Source of the DNA: an uncultured Flavobacteriaceae bacterium
GTDB lineage: Bacteria > Bacteroidota > Bacteroidia > Flavobacteriales > Flavobacteriaceae
Assembly (NCBI GenBank): GCA_905181835.1
Contig: CAJIZF010000004.1
Span: 682,001-746,000 of the forward strand
Length of the DNA stretch: 64,000 bases
Direction of reading: 5' to 3'
In this document: positions 1 through 8,301 of the stretch, piece after piece
Layout: each line of letters begins with the position of its first letter
How positions within the stretch are numbered: the first letter of the stretch is position 1
Position numbers and translations under genes: made by a program
The notes under the pieces: generated by a model
Database searches by the model: none
Told to the model about the DNA's origin: nothing
Seen by the model: the letters and a program-made list of their open reading frames with translations, nothing else

Positions 1-841
1 CTTCCAAGTACGTTTTACATATGACGATGCTGGATCATGGGGATGGAATGCTGGAGTAGATAACTTCCAGATTGATTTCGCTCTTCCACCAGCAAATCCA
101 GATGTAGTAACTGTTACATTAGGAGAAGACGGTATGGCAGAATTAGATGCTATGGATTTCTTATCTGAAGCATATGATGCTTGTGGTATCGATGTATTGA
201 TTGCAGATTTAGAGATGGTAAGTTGTGATGATATCGGAACTCCAATCGAGGTAACGGTATTCGCTACGGATGCTAGTGGAAACATTGCAAGTTGTTCAGT
301 CGAGGTTGTAGTTGTAGATACTATGGCACCAGTACTTACTTGTCCAGAAGATGTTTCGGTAATGGTAGATCCTGATGGGACTCATACTGTAGCTGATTAC
401 ATAGGATCAGGTGAGGCTACTGCTACAGATAACTGTACAGATCCAGTAAGTGACTTTACACAGGATCCTGCAGCAGGAACTGTTTTAGGAGTAGGCGAAT
501 GGGTAGTTACATTTACAGCTACTGATGAGTACGGAAACGTATCTACTTGTGAGATGAACTTAGATTTAACACTCTTAGGGAATGAAGACAACGAGTTAAG
601 CAATGCAATTGCATTATATCCTAACCCAGCTGGAGAGCAGGTGACTATATCAAACAGTTCTAATATTGCATTAGAGACTGCTATGATCTACGATCTTAAC
701 GGGAAGTTAGTATCACAGATCAACTTGCAGGATATGCAAAGTGAGCGAGTGATCGATGTATCTTCTTATGCAACTGGAGTGTACATGGTACAGATTACAG
801 GAGAGCAATCAAGCGTTGTAAAACGAATGATCAAAGAGTAG
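1..841 (+). CDS. HYR-domain T9SS type A secreted protein, copy A (5' part outside window)
   Basis: Only the C-terminal 279 residues are in the window, and the reading frame is open from base 2. It begins inside a cleaved-adhesin-like jelly-roll domain (ending near DNFQIDF), followed by a HYR (hyalin repeat) portion, a second complete HYR module (APVLTCPEDVSV to the STCEMNL region), and a T9SS type A sorting domain starting at ALYPNPAGEQVTI. HYR modules are Ig-like folds common in secreted Bacteroidota proteins, and the sorting domain directs export through the type IX system and attachment at the cell surface. The sequence is almost identical to 47066-47906 and 51782-52622, so this is one of at least three paralogues. 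There is no break in this part. The substrate or ligand cannot be told. Confidence 0.85.
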   Translation, partial: FQVRFTYDDAGSWGWNAGVDNFQIDFALPPANPDVVTVTLGEDGMAELDAMDFLSEAYDACGIDVLIADLEMVSCDDIGTPIEVTVFATDASGNIASCSVEVVVVDTMAPVLTCPEDVSVMVDPDGTHTVADYIGSGEATATDNCTDPVSDFTQDPAAGTVLGVGEWVVTFTATDEYGNVSTCEMNLDLTLLGNEDNELSNAIALYPNPAGEQVTISNSSNIALETAMIYDLNGKLVSQINLQDMQSERVIDVSSYATGVYMVQITGEQSSVVKRMIKE

Positions 842-870
842 GTTTTAAACAACCCACTTAAATAAATACA

Positions 871-903
871 AAATCCCTTCCTTAATTGGAAGGGATTTTT
901 TTA
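871..903 (+). terminator. Rho-independent terminator after copy A
   Basis: An 11-bp stem (AAATCCCTTCC with GGAAGGGATTT, loop TTAATT) is followed by a T run. The same hairpin, with one or two changes, follows the remnant at 1234, copy B at 47936 and copy C at 52652. Confidence 0.85.
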
Positions 904-1209
904 TGCAATAACGTTTTTTATATTTTGCATTGGTTATTAGGTGCAGGTGATGTCGAAGATTTTGCTTCTTTAGTATTGTATCCAAACCCTGCCGATAGCA
1001 AAGTAAACTTAAGTAACCCAAGACAGATAGACCTGAATAATGTGACAATTTACGATCTTACGGGTCGAATCGTTCATAAGATCGATTTAAGTGCTATGGG
1101 ATCGGAAATTACGATTGATATTTCTACCCTTGCCAATGCTACCTATATGTTAGTGATTAGACGAGATCAAGGAATTTCGACCAAACAATTAATTGTCAAT
1201 AACTACTAA
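886..1209 (+). pseudogene. orphan T9SS type A sorting domain (remnant)
   Basis: The open frame covers 886-1209, but the only ATG (886) lies inside the terminator hairpin of copy A, so this is unlikely to be a real start. Homology begins near 940 and covers one T9SS type A sorting domain (SLVLYPNPADSKVNLSN, then IYDLTGRIVHKIDL). It resembles the tail of copy A with many differences, so it comes from a different gene. There is no signal peptide or body. The first roughly 30 bp after the terminator match the B-C spacer near 47965, and a terminator follows at 1234. I infer the tail of a deleted third gene that once stood after copy A. Confidence 0.65.
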
Positions 1210-1233
1210 TTGGATTAATTTCTAAATAAATAA

Positions 1234-1266
1234 AAATCCCTTCCTTAATTGGAGGGGATTTTTTTA
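1234..1266 (+). terminator. Rho-independent terminator after the orphan sorting domain
   Basis: AAATCCCTTCC pairs with GGAGGGGATTT (one G-T pair) across the loop TTAATT and is followed by T residues. It is a paralogue of the terminators at 871, 47936 and 52652. Confidence 0.8.
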
Positions 1267-1322
1267 TCAGTAAAGACTTTAGTTGATTCCACAGAAGTTG
1301 ACTTGATTCTAAGAGATATACT

Positions 1323-1355
1323 TGTAAAAAAAAGAGCCTGTTTAACAGGCTCTTT
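1323..1355 (-). terminator. terminator of the first giant gene
   Basis: A near-perfect inverted repeat, AAAGAGCCTGTT / AACAGGCTCTTT (1331-1342 and 1344-1355), is followed on the minus strand by a long U run (the A tract at 1326-1333). It lies 23 bp past the stop of the giant gene. A very similar hairpin lies downstream of rho at 52745-52777. Confidence 0.8.
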
Positions 1356-1377
1356 GTATAAATAAGAAAATGTACGT

Positions 1378-4300
1378 TTACCTTTTAAGGCTAAAGTGTC
1401 CACTAAATTCTTTTTTGATATTATTTTCTGTGTATTCGACTCTAAACCAGTAATCGTTTGAGGGGAGTGGGTTTCCGTTATAGGTTCCGTCCCATCCTGG
1501 AGACATAGGGCTTATTTGCTTTAGGAGTTTTCCAAAGCGATCAAATATATAGATTTTAGCAGTAGGATCTCCAATAGATATTCCCAGTATATTCCAGGTA
1601 TCGTGGTATCCATCTTGGTTTGGTGTAATAAACCTTGGAAAATCGATTACAGCGACCTCTGTTGTTACACTACCACATCCATAAATATCTTTAATGGTAA
1701 TGGTGTGAGTTCCTGGAACTACATTTAAGAAGTAGCCACTATCTTGAAAAGGGTTATCATCTAATTGGAATATATATTCTCCTATTCCCTCTGCGGTAGC
1801 AGTGATATTATGTTGTGATGCAAAAGCTTCTGTTACCTGCACATCGTAGTTTAGTGGTGGTGATGAGATTACCACTTGTGTATCGGTAGCTGCCATACAT
1901 CCTGTTAGTATCTCGGTTACCGTTACACTGTAGTTTCCTTCTTGTAGGGCAGTAATGGAAGCTCCAATTTCTCCCAATAATACATCTCCATTTAATTGCC
2001 ATTCAAACATATAGACACTTGGATCGAGTTGCGTATCGATCACTGGAGGAGAAGCGCTTCCTTCCTCTTCTTGTATAGGAACTCCAGCGGCATCAACGCA
2101 CAGTCTGTATGATGGTTCTAAAACCACCTCAGGGATAAGTTCTACCTTTAAGATCACCTCAGTGATGTCGTAGCAATCACTAGTAATATTGGTTACTCTA
2201 GCATAAATAATTTGCGGATTAATTACATTTTCATAGATAATTGGTAGTGGTGCTATCTCTAACTCCGCATTTTCCAGTGTTCCATAAAAATCCAATTGAT
2301 ACCCTAAAGGATTTTGCCCGCCTAATATCTCATCCAATAATTCTTGGTTTAATAAATCAAACTCAGCAATCCCGTCATTAGCGTTATAATAATCACAAAT
2401 TGCATAGGGTTCTAGAGGTGTATTTGCCACTGCCCCTTCTCGTTCTTCAATATCAAAAGATTGCGTAGCTACAAAACAGTCGGTATCTGTATTTAAGATC
2501 ACCACAAAGATAGTCTGCGGATTGGTCAGGTTGGTATAAGTTTCTGGTTCCTGAATTGGATTAAGCATTGCATCGGCATCGGCCTGGCTCTCATAAAATA
2601 GTACCTCGAATAATACAGGATCTTGTCCGTTTAAAATTTCTCCGTTTTTAGTAGTTAAATCAAATATTGCCTCATCATCCGATGGTATTTCACAAATAAT
2701 ATAGGGTGTAACCACTGCGCTACCATCTGGAATAGGATTGACAATAAGCTCCAATTCTACTATTTCAAAACACGCTTGAGGATCTGTAGGATCAATCGAT
2801 ACTCTAACATAGACAATCTCAGGTGTGCTTATATTGGTATAAGCCGTTGGCGTAGCTATAGGCGCATTGTTATCTACAGCATCTTCAAAGCTGTTGTGAT
2901 AGCTTAAGGTCCAGGTTTCTCCGTCTAATATCTGTGCCTGACGAATAGTTAGGTCAAATACCTCTTGCTGATCTCCAGGATTAGTAACATCACACAGAAT
3001 AATTGGATCTGGTTGTTCGGGTTCTGGATTGGCCGCTACTCGAATGGTTAAACTCACGGTGGTATCTACACATAAGGTGTTAACATCGGTTACTCGTACC
3101 CACACAATTTGTGGGTTACTTGTATTTTGATAAGCTGTATCAGGATCAATTTCGTTAACATCTGCCTCTGCATCTGCCTGCGTTTCATAATATTGTACCG
3201 TAAGCCCTGAAGCTCCTCCAGTAATTTCATCGTTTTTAGCCGTTAGGTCAAAGAGTGTTACCTCGTCATTGGGTTCTCCTAAATCGTCACATTGCGTTAG
3301 TGGCGTTGGCTCAAATATCTCTGGCCCTATCTCTACTCGTATATCAAAACTTCCAATCTTTGGACATTCTGTTACATTATCTTGAAGTCGTACCCAAATG
3401 GTCTGCGGATTGGTCGTATTTTCAAAAGATTCGGGATTGGCAATTGGGTTGACATCGTCCTGGGCATCGGTCTCTAAGAGGTAATAGGTAAGAGTGTAAT
3501 CATCTGGATCTTGATCATCCCCGAAAATAATAGTCTCTTGCAGTGTTAAGTCAAACTCAGCAAATCCATCACCATCATCATCACAGACAACTAAGTCTTC
3601 CATCTCTATAGGAATCACTGGTGTTGGAATTACAATGAGTTCCAATTCTACAATTTTAAAACAACCCGTTCCTCCAAGTGCAACTGGAAACTCAGCGCGC
3701 GCATATACAATTTGTGAAGGGGTAACAATATTAGTGTACGGACTTATCAGTGGATCTACTGCCTGTTCTGCATCGAAGAGTGTTTCGTAGTAGCTTACGG
3801 TTACTCCTGGTTCTCCTCCAATAATTTCATCATCCTTATCGGTCAGTGTAAAGAAGGTAAAACCATCATTACTCACATCACAAGACTCTAGTGGTGTTGG
3901 AGTTATTGGTGAGGGTAGTGGATTCACCACTAGACTTAAGGTAATTCCTTGACTCACTATACATCCAGTGTTTAAATCATCAGCACGTATAAAGATGGTT
4001 TGTGGATTTTCAATATTGGTATATGGACTAACAAGTGCATTGGTTCCAGCATCTGCATCAGCCTGTGTTTCGTAATAAGTGACTTCGATAGTTAAATCTC
4101 CACCGGTAATTTCATCGGTTTTACTCTCCAGGTCAAAAGGTTCTAGTTCGTCGCCTGGTCCAACGATCTCAGTCATGTCACACATCTCTAGTTCAGTAGG
4201 AGGCACTAGGGTAGGCGCATCCACTACCTCTAGTAGTAGAGTAGTTTCACTGGTACATAAATTGGTAGGGTCTTGATCCTCCACTACAATAAAAATAGTT

Positions 4301-7300
4301 TGCGGATTACTAATATTGGAATAAGCCGTTGGATTGACAATTTCAAGGGTCAATGCCGCGTCCTCATAATAGGTAACGACATAGGTTCCAGCACCTACAT
4401 TTTCTAATAGCTGCGGTTCACTAACGGTTAAATCAAATACCTCGATACCATCCGAATCATCATCACAGGCAACTATAGGATCAGGAGCTACAATCTGCGG
4501 ACTATCTTTTACAATTAAATCTAAGGTGGTGGTATTAAAACATCCGGTAGTCTGATCTACCAGACGTACAAAAACTGTTTGTAAGAAAGGCACTTCATTT
4601 TCATAAGGACTTGCAAGAGGCAATACATCATTAATGGCATCTTCGAGTAAATAGTGATAAGTAACCACCAGATTTCCTGTAGGGATTCCTCCGGTTACTT
4701 CTAAATCGGCATCCGTTAAGATAAACTCACTAAATCCATCGTTATCTGGATCACAGACCTCTAGTGGGTTAGGCGTAACAATAGTAGGCGCCTCTACAAC
4801 GATTAGTTCCATTGGAAAGGTTGCATAACATCCCGTTACCCCACTTTGCACTCTGACAAAAATAGTTTCAGGATTTACCACATTGGTATGAGGCAGTGAT
4901 AGCGGATTGGTTGCATCCTCTGCATCTAGCTCAGTAGGATAGTAGATAACACTTAAGGTAGGATCACCCCCGGTAATAATATTGTTTTGAAGATTTAAAT
5001 CAAATTCGGTAATACCGTCTTGAACTAAATCATCACAAAGTTCTACGACAGGTACTAGGGTAAATACAGGAGCTAGTTCTACCACCAACTCAAAGCTTCC
5101 TATTTTAATACAAGTATTTGCATTGTCTTGAAGTCGTACCCAAATGGTTTGTGGATTGGTTGTATTTAAGAAAGCCTCCGGTGTAGCAATTGGATTGGTA
5201 CCATCTTGGGCATCAGGCTCGGTAGTATGATAAGTAAGGGTATAATCTATAGGATCTTGATCCCCAAAAATAATATCTTGCTGCAGTGTTAAGTCAAATT
5301 CTGTAAGGCCATCACCATCATCATCACATGCTACTAGATCAGGGATAGCTACCGGAATCACAGGAGTTGGAGTTGCAATGAGCTCCAGTTCTACGATTGT
5401 AAAACAACCCGTTCCTCCCAGTGCAATTGGGAATTCCACTCGCGCATACACAATTTGCGAATAGGTTGTGGTATTAGTGTATGGGCTTGTCAGTGGGTTT
5501 GCACCAGTCTCTGCGTCTGTCACCAACTCATGATAAGTTATGGCAACTCCTGGCTCTCCAGCGATTATCTCATCATCCTTATCGGTAAGTATAAATTCTG
5601 CAAGACCGTCATTATTATCATCACAAGACTCCAGTGGATCTGGTAATTCCTCTGGTGAGGGTAGTGGATTGACTACGAGACTTAAGGTAATTCCTTGACT
5701 CACCACACATCCAGTGTTTAGATCCTCAGCACGTATGAATATGGTTTGTGGATTTTCAATATTGGTATATGGACTAACAAGTGCATTAGTTCCAGCATCT
5801 GCATCAGCCTGTGTTTCGTAATAAGTGACCTCAATAATTGGATTTCCACCGGTAATTTCATCGGTTTTACTCTCCAAGTCGAAGGGTTCCAATCCGTCCA
5901 ATAGTGTGATAGCATCACAGACCTCTAGTTCAGTAGGTGGCACTAGGGTAGGTACATCGACTACCTCTAGTAGTAGAGTAGTTTCACTAGTACATATATT
6001 GTTAGGATCTTGATCCTCTACTACAATAAAAATAGTTTGCGGATTACTAATATTGGAATAAGCCGTTGGATTGACAATTTCAAGAGTCAATGCCGCGTCC
6101 TCATAATAGTTAACGGTATAGGCTCCAGTACCAGCATTTTCTAATATCTGCGGTTCACTAACGGTTAAATCAAATACCTCGATACCATCCGAATCATCAT
6201 CACAGGCAACTATAGGATCAGGAGCTACAATCTGCGGACTATCTTTTACAATTAAATCTAAGGTGGTGGTATTAAAACATCCGGTAGTCTGGTCTACCAG
6301 ACGTACAAACACTGTTTGTAAGAAAGGCACTTCATTTTCATAAGGACTTGCAAGAGGCAATACGTTATTAATGGCATCTTCGAGTAAATAGTGATAAGTA
6401 ACCACCAGATTTCCTGTAGGGATTCCTCCGGTTACTTCTAAATCGGCATCGGTTAAGATAAACTCACTAAATCCATCGTTATCTGGATCACAGACCTCTA
6501 GTGGGTTAGGCGTAACAATAGTAGGCGCCTCTACAACGATTAGCTCCATTGGGAAGGTTGCATAACATCCCGTTACACCGCTCTGTACTCTGACAAAAAT
6601 AGTGAGTCCAAAAGGATCTGTTAGGTTGGTATAGGGTAGTGGTAGCGGATTGGTTGCTTCCTCTGCATCTAGCTCAGTAGGATAGTAGGTAACACTTAAG
6701 GTAGGATCACCCCCGGTAATAATATTGTTTTGAAGATTTAAATCAAATTCGGTAATACCGTCTTGAACCAAATCATCACAAAGTTCTACAACAGGTACTA
6801 GGGTAAATACAGGAGCTAGTTCTACCACCAACTCAAAGCTTCCTATTTTAATACAAGTATTTGCATTGTCTTGAAGTCGTACCCAAATGGTTTGTGGATT
6901 GGTTGTATTTAAGAAAGCCTCCGGTGTAGCAATTGGATTGGTACCATCTTGGGCATCAGGCTCGGTAGTATGATAAGTAAGGGTATAATCTATAGGATCT
7001 TGATCCCCAAAAATAATATCTTGCTGTAGTGTTAAGTCAAATTCTGTAAGGCCATCACCATCATCATCACATGCTACTAGATCAGGGATAGCTACCGGAA
7101 TCACAGGAGTTGGGATTGCAACGAGCTCCAGTTCTACGATTGTAAAACAACCCGTTCCTCCCAGTGCAATTGGGAATTCCACTCGCGCATACACAATTTG
7201 CGAATAGGTTGTGGTATTAGTGTATGGGCTTGTCAGTGGGTTTGCACCAGTCTCTGCGTCTGTCACCAACTCATGATAAGTTATGGCAACTCCTGGCTCT

Positions 7301-7845
7301 CCAGCGATTATCTCATCATCCTTATCGGTAAGTATAAATTCTGCAAGACCGTCATTATTATCATCACAAACCTCCAGTGGTGTTGGTGTTTCTGGCGAGG
7401 GTAGCGGATTCACCACTAAATCTAAGGTGGTGCCAGTACTAAAGGTACATAAGTTATTAGATTCTTCAGCACGCACAAAGATAGTCTGCGGATTACTAAT
7501 ATTGGTATAGGGACTGGTAAGGGCATCTAAAGGATCTCCCGTGTCAGCCTGAGCCTGTGTTTCGTAATAGGTAATACTAATGTTTGGATTTCCGCCAGTA
7601 AGCTCATCGGTTTTACTCTCCAAGTCGAAAGGTTCTAGCTCATCACCTGGTCCAGTAATTTCTGTTACATCACAAAGGGCATAAGGCAGTGGAGCTATTA
7701 ATTCTGGTGGTGGGTATACCCACAGTTGTAGCGTAGTGGTTTGACTAAGACACCCATTGATAAGATCCTCTACCACAATATAAATAGTTTGCGGACTCGG
7801 AGGGATACTAAAATAAACCACTGGATTGCCAATTTCAATGGTCAA
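1378..7845 (-). CDS. C-terminal intact segment of the first giant gene (repeats plus type B sorting domain)
   Basis: This is the longest unbroken piece, about 2,155 codons from the first internal Met; the same frame stays open upstream to the break near 8015. It holds about 20 repeats of the C-D-x-x-x-D-G family, then an Ig-like region (FEWQLNGDV) and a C-terminal domain of about 85 residues beginning FITPNQDGYHDTWNI, which matches the type B / gliding-motility-associated sorting domain. A 1.74-kb internal duplication is present. The whole segment is near-identical to the tail of the intact second giant gene at 18107-25023. There is no start or signal peptide of its own, so it is a fragment of the larger gene. 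Confidence 0.7.
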   Translation of the reverse strand: MTIEIGNPVVYFSIPPSPQTIYIVVEDLINGCLSQTTTLQLWVYPPPELIAPLPYALCDVTEITGPGDELEPFDLESKTDELTGGNPNISITYYETQAQADTGDPLDALTSPYTNISNPQTIFVRAEESNNLCTFSTGTTLDLVVNPLPSPETPTPLEVCDDNNDGLAEFILTDKDDEIIAGEPGVAITYHELVTDAETGANPLTSPYTNTTTYSQIVYARVEFPIALGGTGCFTIVELELVAIPTPVIPVAIPDLVACDDDGDGLTEFDLTLQQDIIFGDQDPIDYTLTYHTTEPDAQDGTNPIATPEAFLNTTNPQTIWVRLQDNANTCIKIGSFELVVELAPVFTLVPVVELCDDLVQDGITEFDLNLQNNIITGGDPTLSVTYYPTELDAEEATNPLPLPYTNLTDPFGLTIFVRVQSGVTGCYATFPMELIVVEAPTIVTPNPLEVCDPDNDGFSEFILTDADLEVTGGIPTGNLVVTYHYLLEDAINNVLPLASPYENEVPFLQTVFVRLVDQTTGCFNTTTLDLIVKDSPQIVAPDPIVACDDDSDGIEVFDLTVSEPQILENAGTGAYTVNYYEDAALTLEIVNPTAYSNISNPQTIFIVVEDQDPNNICTSETTLLLEVVDVPTLVPPTELEVCDAITLLDGLEPFDLESKTDEITGGNPIIEVTYYETQADADAGTNALVSPYTNIENPQTIFIRAEDLNTGCVVSQGITLSLVVNPLPSPEELPDPLESCDDNNDGLAEFILTDKDDEIIAGEPGVAITYHELVTDAETGANPLTSPYTNTTTYSQIVYARVEFPIALGGTGCFTIVELELIATPTPVIPVAIPDLVACDDDGDGLTEFDLTLQQDIIFGDQDPIDYTLTYHTTEPDAQDGTNPIATPEAFLNTTNPQTIWVRLQDNANTCIKIGSFELVVELAPVFTLVPVVELCDDLVQDGITEFDLNLQNNIITGGDPTLSVIYYPTELDAEDATNPLSLPHTNVVNPETIFVRVQSGVTGCYATFPMELIVVEAPTIVTPNPLEVCDPDNDGFSEFILTDADLEVTGGIPTGNLVVTYHYLLEDAINDVLPLASPYENEVPFLQTVFVRLVDQTTGCFNTTTLDLIVKDSPQIVAPDPIVACDDDSDGIEVFDLTVSEPQLLENVGAGTYVVTYYEDAALTLEIVNPTAYSNISNPQTIFIVVEDQDPTNLCTSETTLLLEVVDAPTLVPPTELEMCDMTEIVGPGDELEPFDLESKTDEITGGDLTIEVTYYETQADADAGTNALVSPYTNIENPQTIFIRADDLNTGCIVSQGITLSLVVNPLPSPITPTPLESCDVSNDGFTFFTLTDKDDEIIGGEPGVTVSYYETLFDAEQAVDPLISPYTNIVTPSQIVYARAEFPVALGGTGCFKIVELELIVIPTPVIPIEMEDLVVCDDDGDGFAEFDLTLQETIIFGDDQDPDDYTLTYYLLETDAQDDVNPIANPESFENTTNPQTIWVRLQDNVTECPKIGSFDIRVEIGPEIFEPTPLTQCDDLGEPNDEVTLFDLTAKNDEITGGASGLTVQYYETQADAEADVNEIDPDTAYQNTSNPQIVWVRVTDVNTLCVDTTVSLTIRVAANPEPEQPDPIILCDVTNPGDQQEVFDLTIRQAQILDGETWTLSYHNSFEDAVDNNAPIATPTAYTNISTPEIVYVRVSIDPTDPQACFEIVELELIVNPIPDGSAVVTPYIICEIPSDDEAIFDLTTKNGEILNGQDPVLFEVLFYESQADADAMLNPIQEPETYTNLTNPQTIFVVILNTDTDCFVATQSFDIEEREGAVANTPLEPYAICDYYNANDGIAEFDLLNQELLDEILGGQNPLGYQLDFYGTLENAELEIAPLPIIYENVINPQIIYARVTNITSDCYDITEVILKVELIPEVVLEPSYRLCVDAAGVPIQEEEGSASPPVIDTQLDPSVYMFEWQLNGDVLLGEIGASITALQEGNYSVTVTEILTGCMAATDTQVVISSPPLNYDVQVTEAFASQHNITATAEGIGEYIFQLDDNPFQDSGYFLNVVPGTHTITIKDIYGCGSVTTEVAVIDFPRFITPNQDGYHDTWNILGISIGDPTAKIYIFDRFGKLLKQISPMSPGWDGTYNGNPLPSNDYWFRVEYTENNIKKEFSGHFSLKR

Positions 7846-8301
7846 TGCTGGGTCTTCAAAATAGGTAATAGTGAAATTTGGCCAATCTGCAGGGTCTATT
7901 AAATTTAATAGTAAAGCTTGGGTATTTCCGCCATCAGTAAGATCAAATATCGCAACACCGTCCGCATCATCATCACAGACTTCTAAATCGTTGGGTTGTT
8001 CGATAAGCGGACTATGCTAATACTACTAAATCTAAGGTCGTAATACTATAGCATTGGGTAGTCTGGTCATACAGACGTACATGAACCGTTTGCAGAAAAG
8101 GCACATCATTTGCATAAGGACTGATCAGCGGATTGTTGCCGTTTTGAGCATCTTCTATCAAATAATGATAGGTAACTTGCAGGTTTCCTGTCGGTATCCC
8201 ACCAGTAACCTGACTATCAGCATCAGTTAAAGTGAAAACTCCAAATCCATCGCTGTCTGGATCACAATATTCTAAATCGTCGGGAGTCGTTATTGATGGT
8301 G
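1379..8301 (-). repeat. 6.9-kb direct repeat, copy 1 (shared tail of the giant genes)
   Basis: It aligns with 18108-25023 in the same orientation. Identity is very high apart from scattered point changes and a few short divergent patches (near 6600-6652 and 7806-7876). Homology stops abruptly after GTTATTGATGGTG at 8301, upstream of which the two genes differ. Confidence 0.9.
3910..7390 (-). repeat. internal tandem duplication, about 1.74 kb x 2, first giant gene
   Basis: For example, the stretch at 5455 recurs at 7198 (period 1743 bp, 581 codons), covering about seven basic repeats. The same duplication is present in the second giant gene with a period of 1737 bp. The 6-bp difference comes from the divergent patch near 6600. 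Confidence 0.8.

Noticed and set aside
845-1048. Minus-strand frame 845-1048
   Set aside because: It overlaps the terminator and the remnant sorting domain, and its product has no recognisable feature.
886-1378. Insertion sequence or attachment site as the cause of the A-remnant junction
   Set aside because: No transposase, terminal inverted repeats or target-site duplication. The repeated parts are terminators and flanks of the paralogous gene pair.
3255-3452. Plus-strand open frames inside the giant genes (for example 3255-3452, 5455-5646, 19984-20181, 26258-26728)
   Set aside because: They are antisense shadows that recur wherever the coding repeat recurs, have no start context and contain no recognisable domain.
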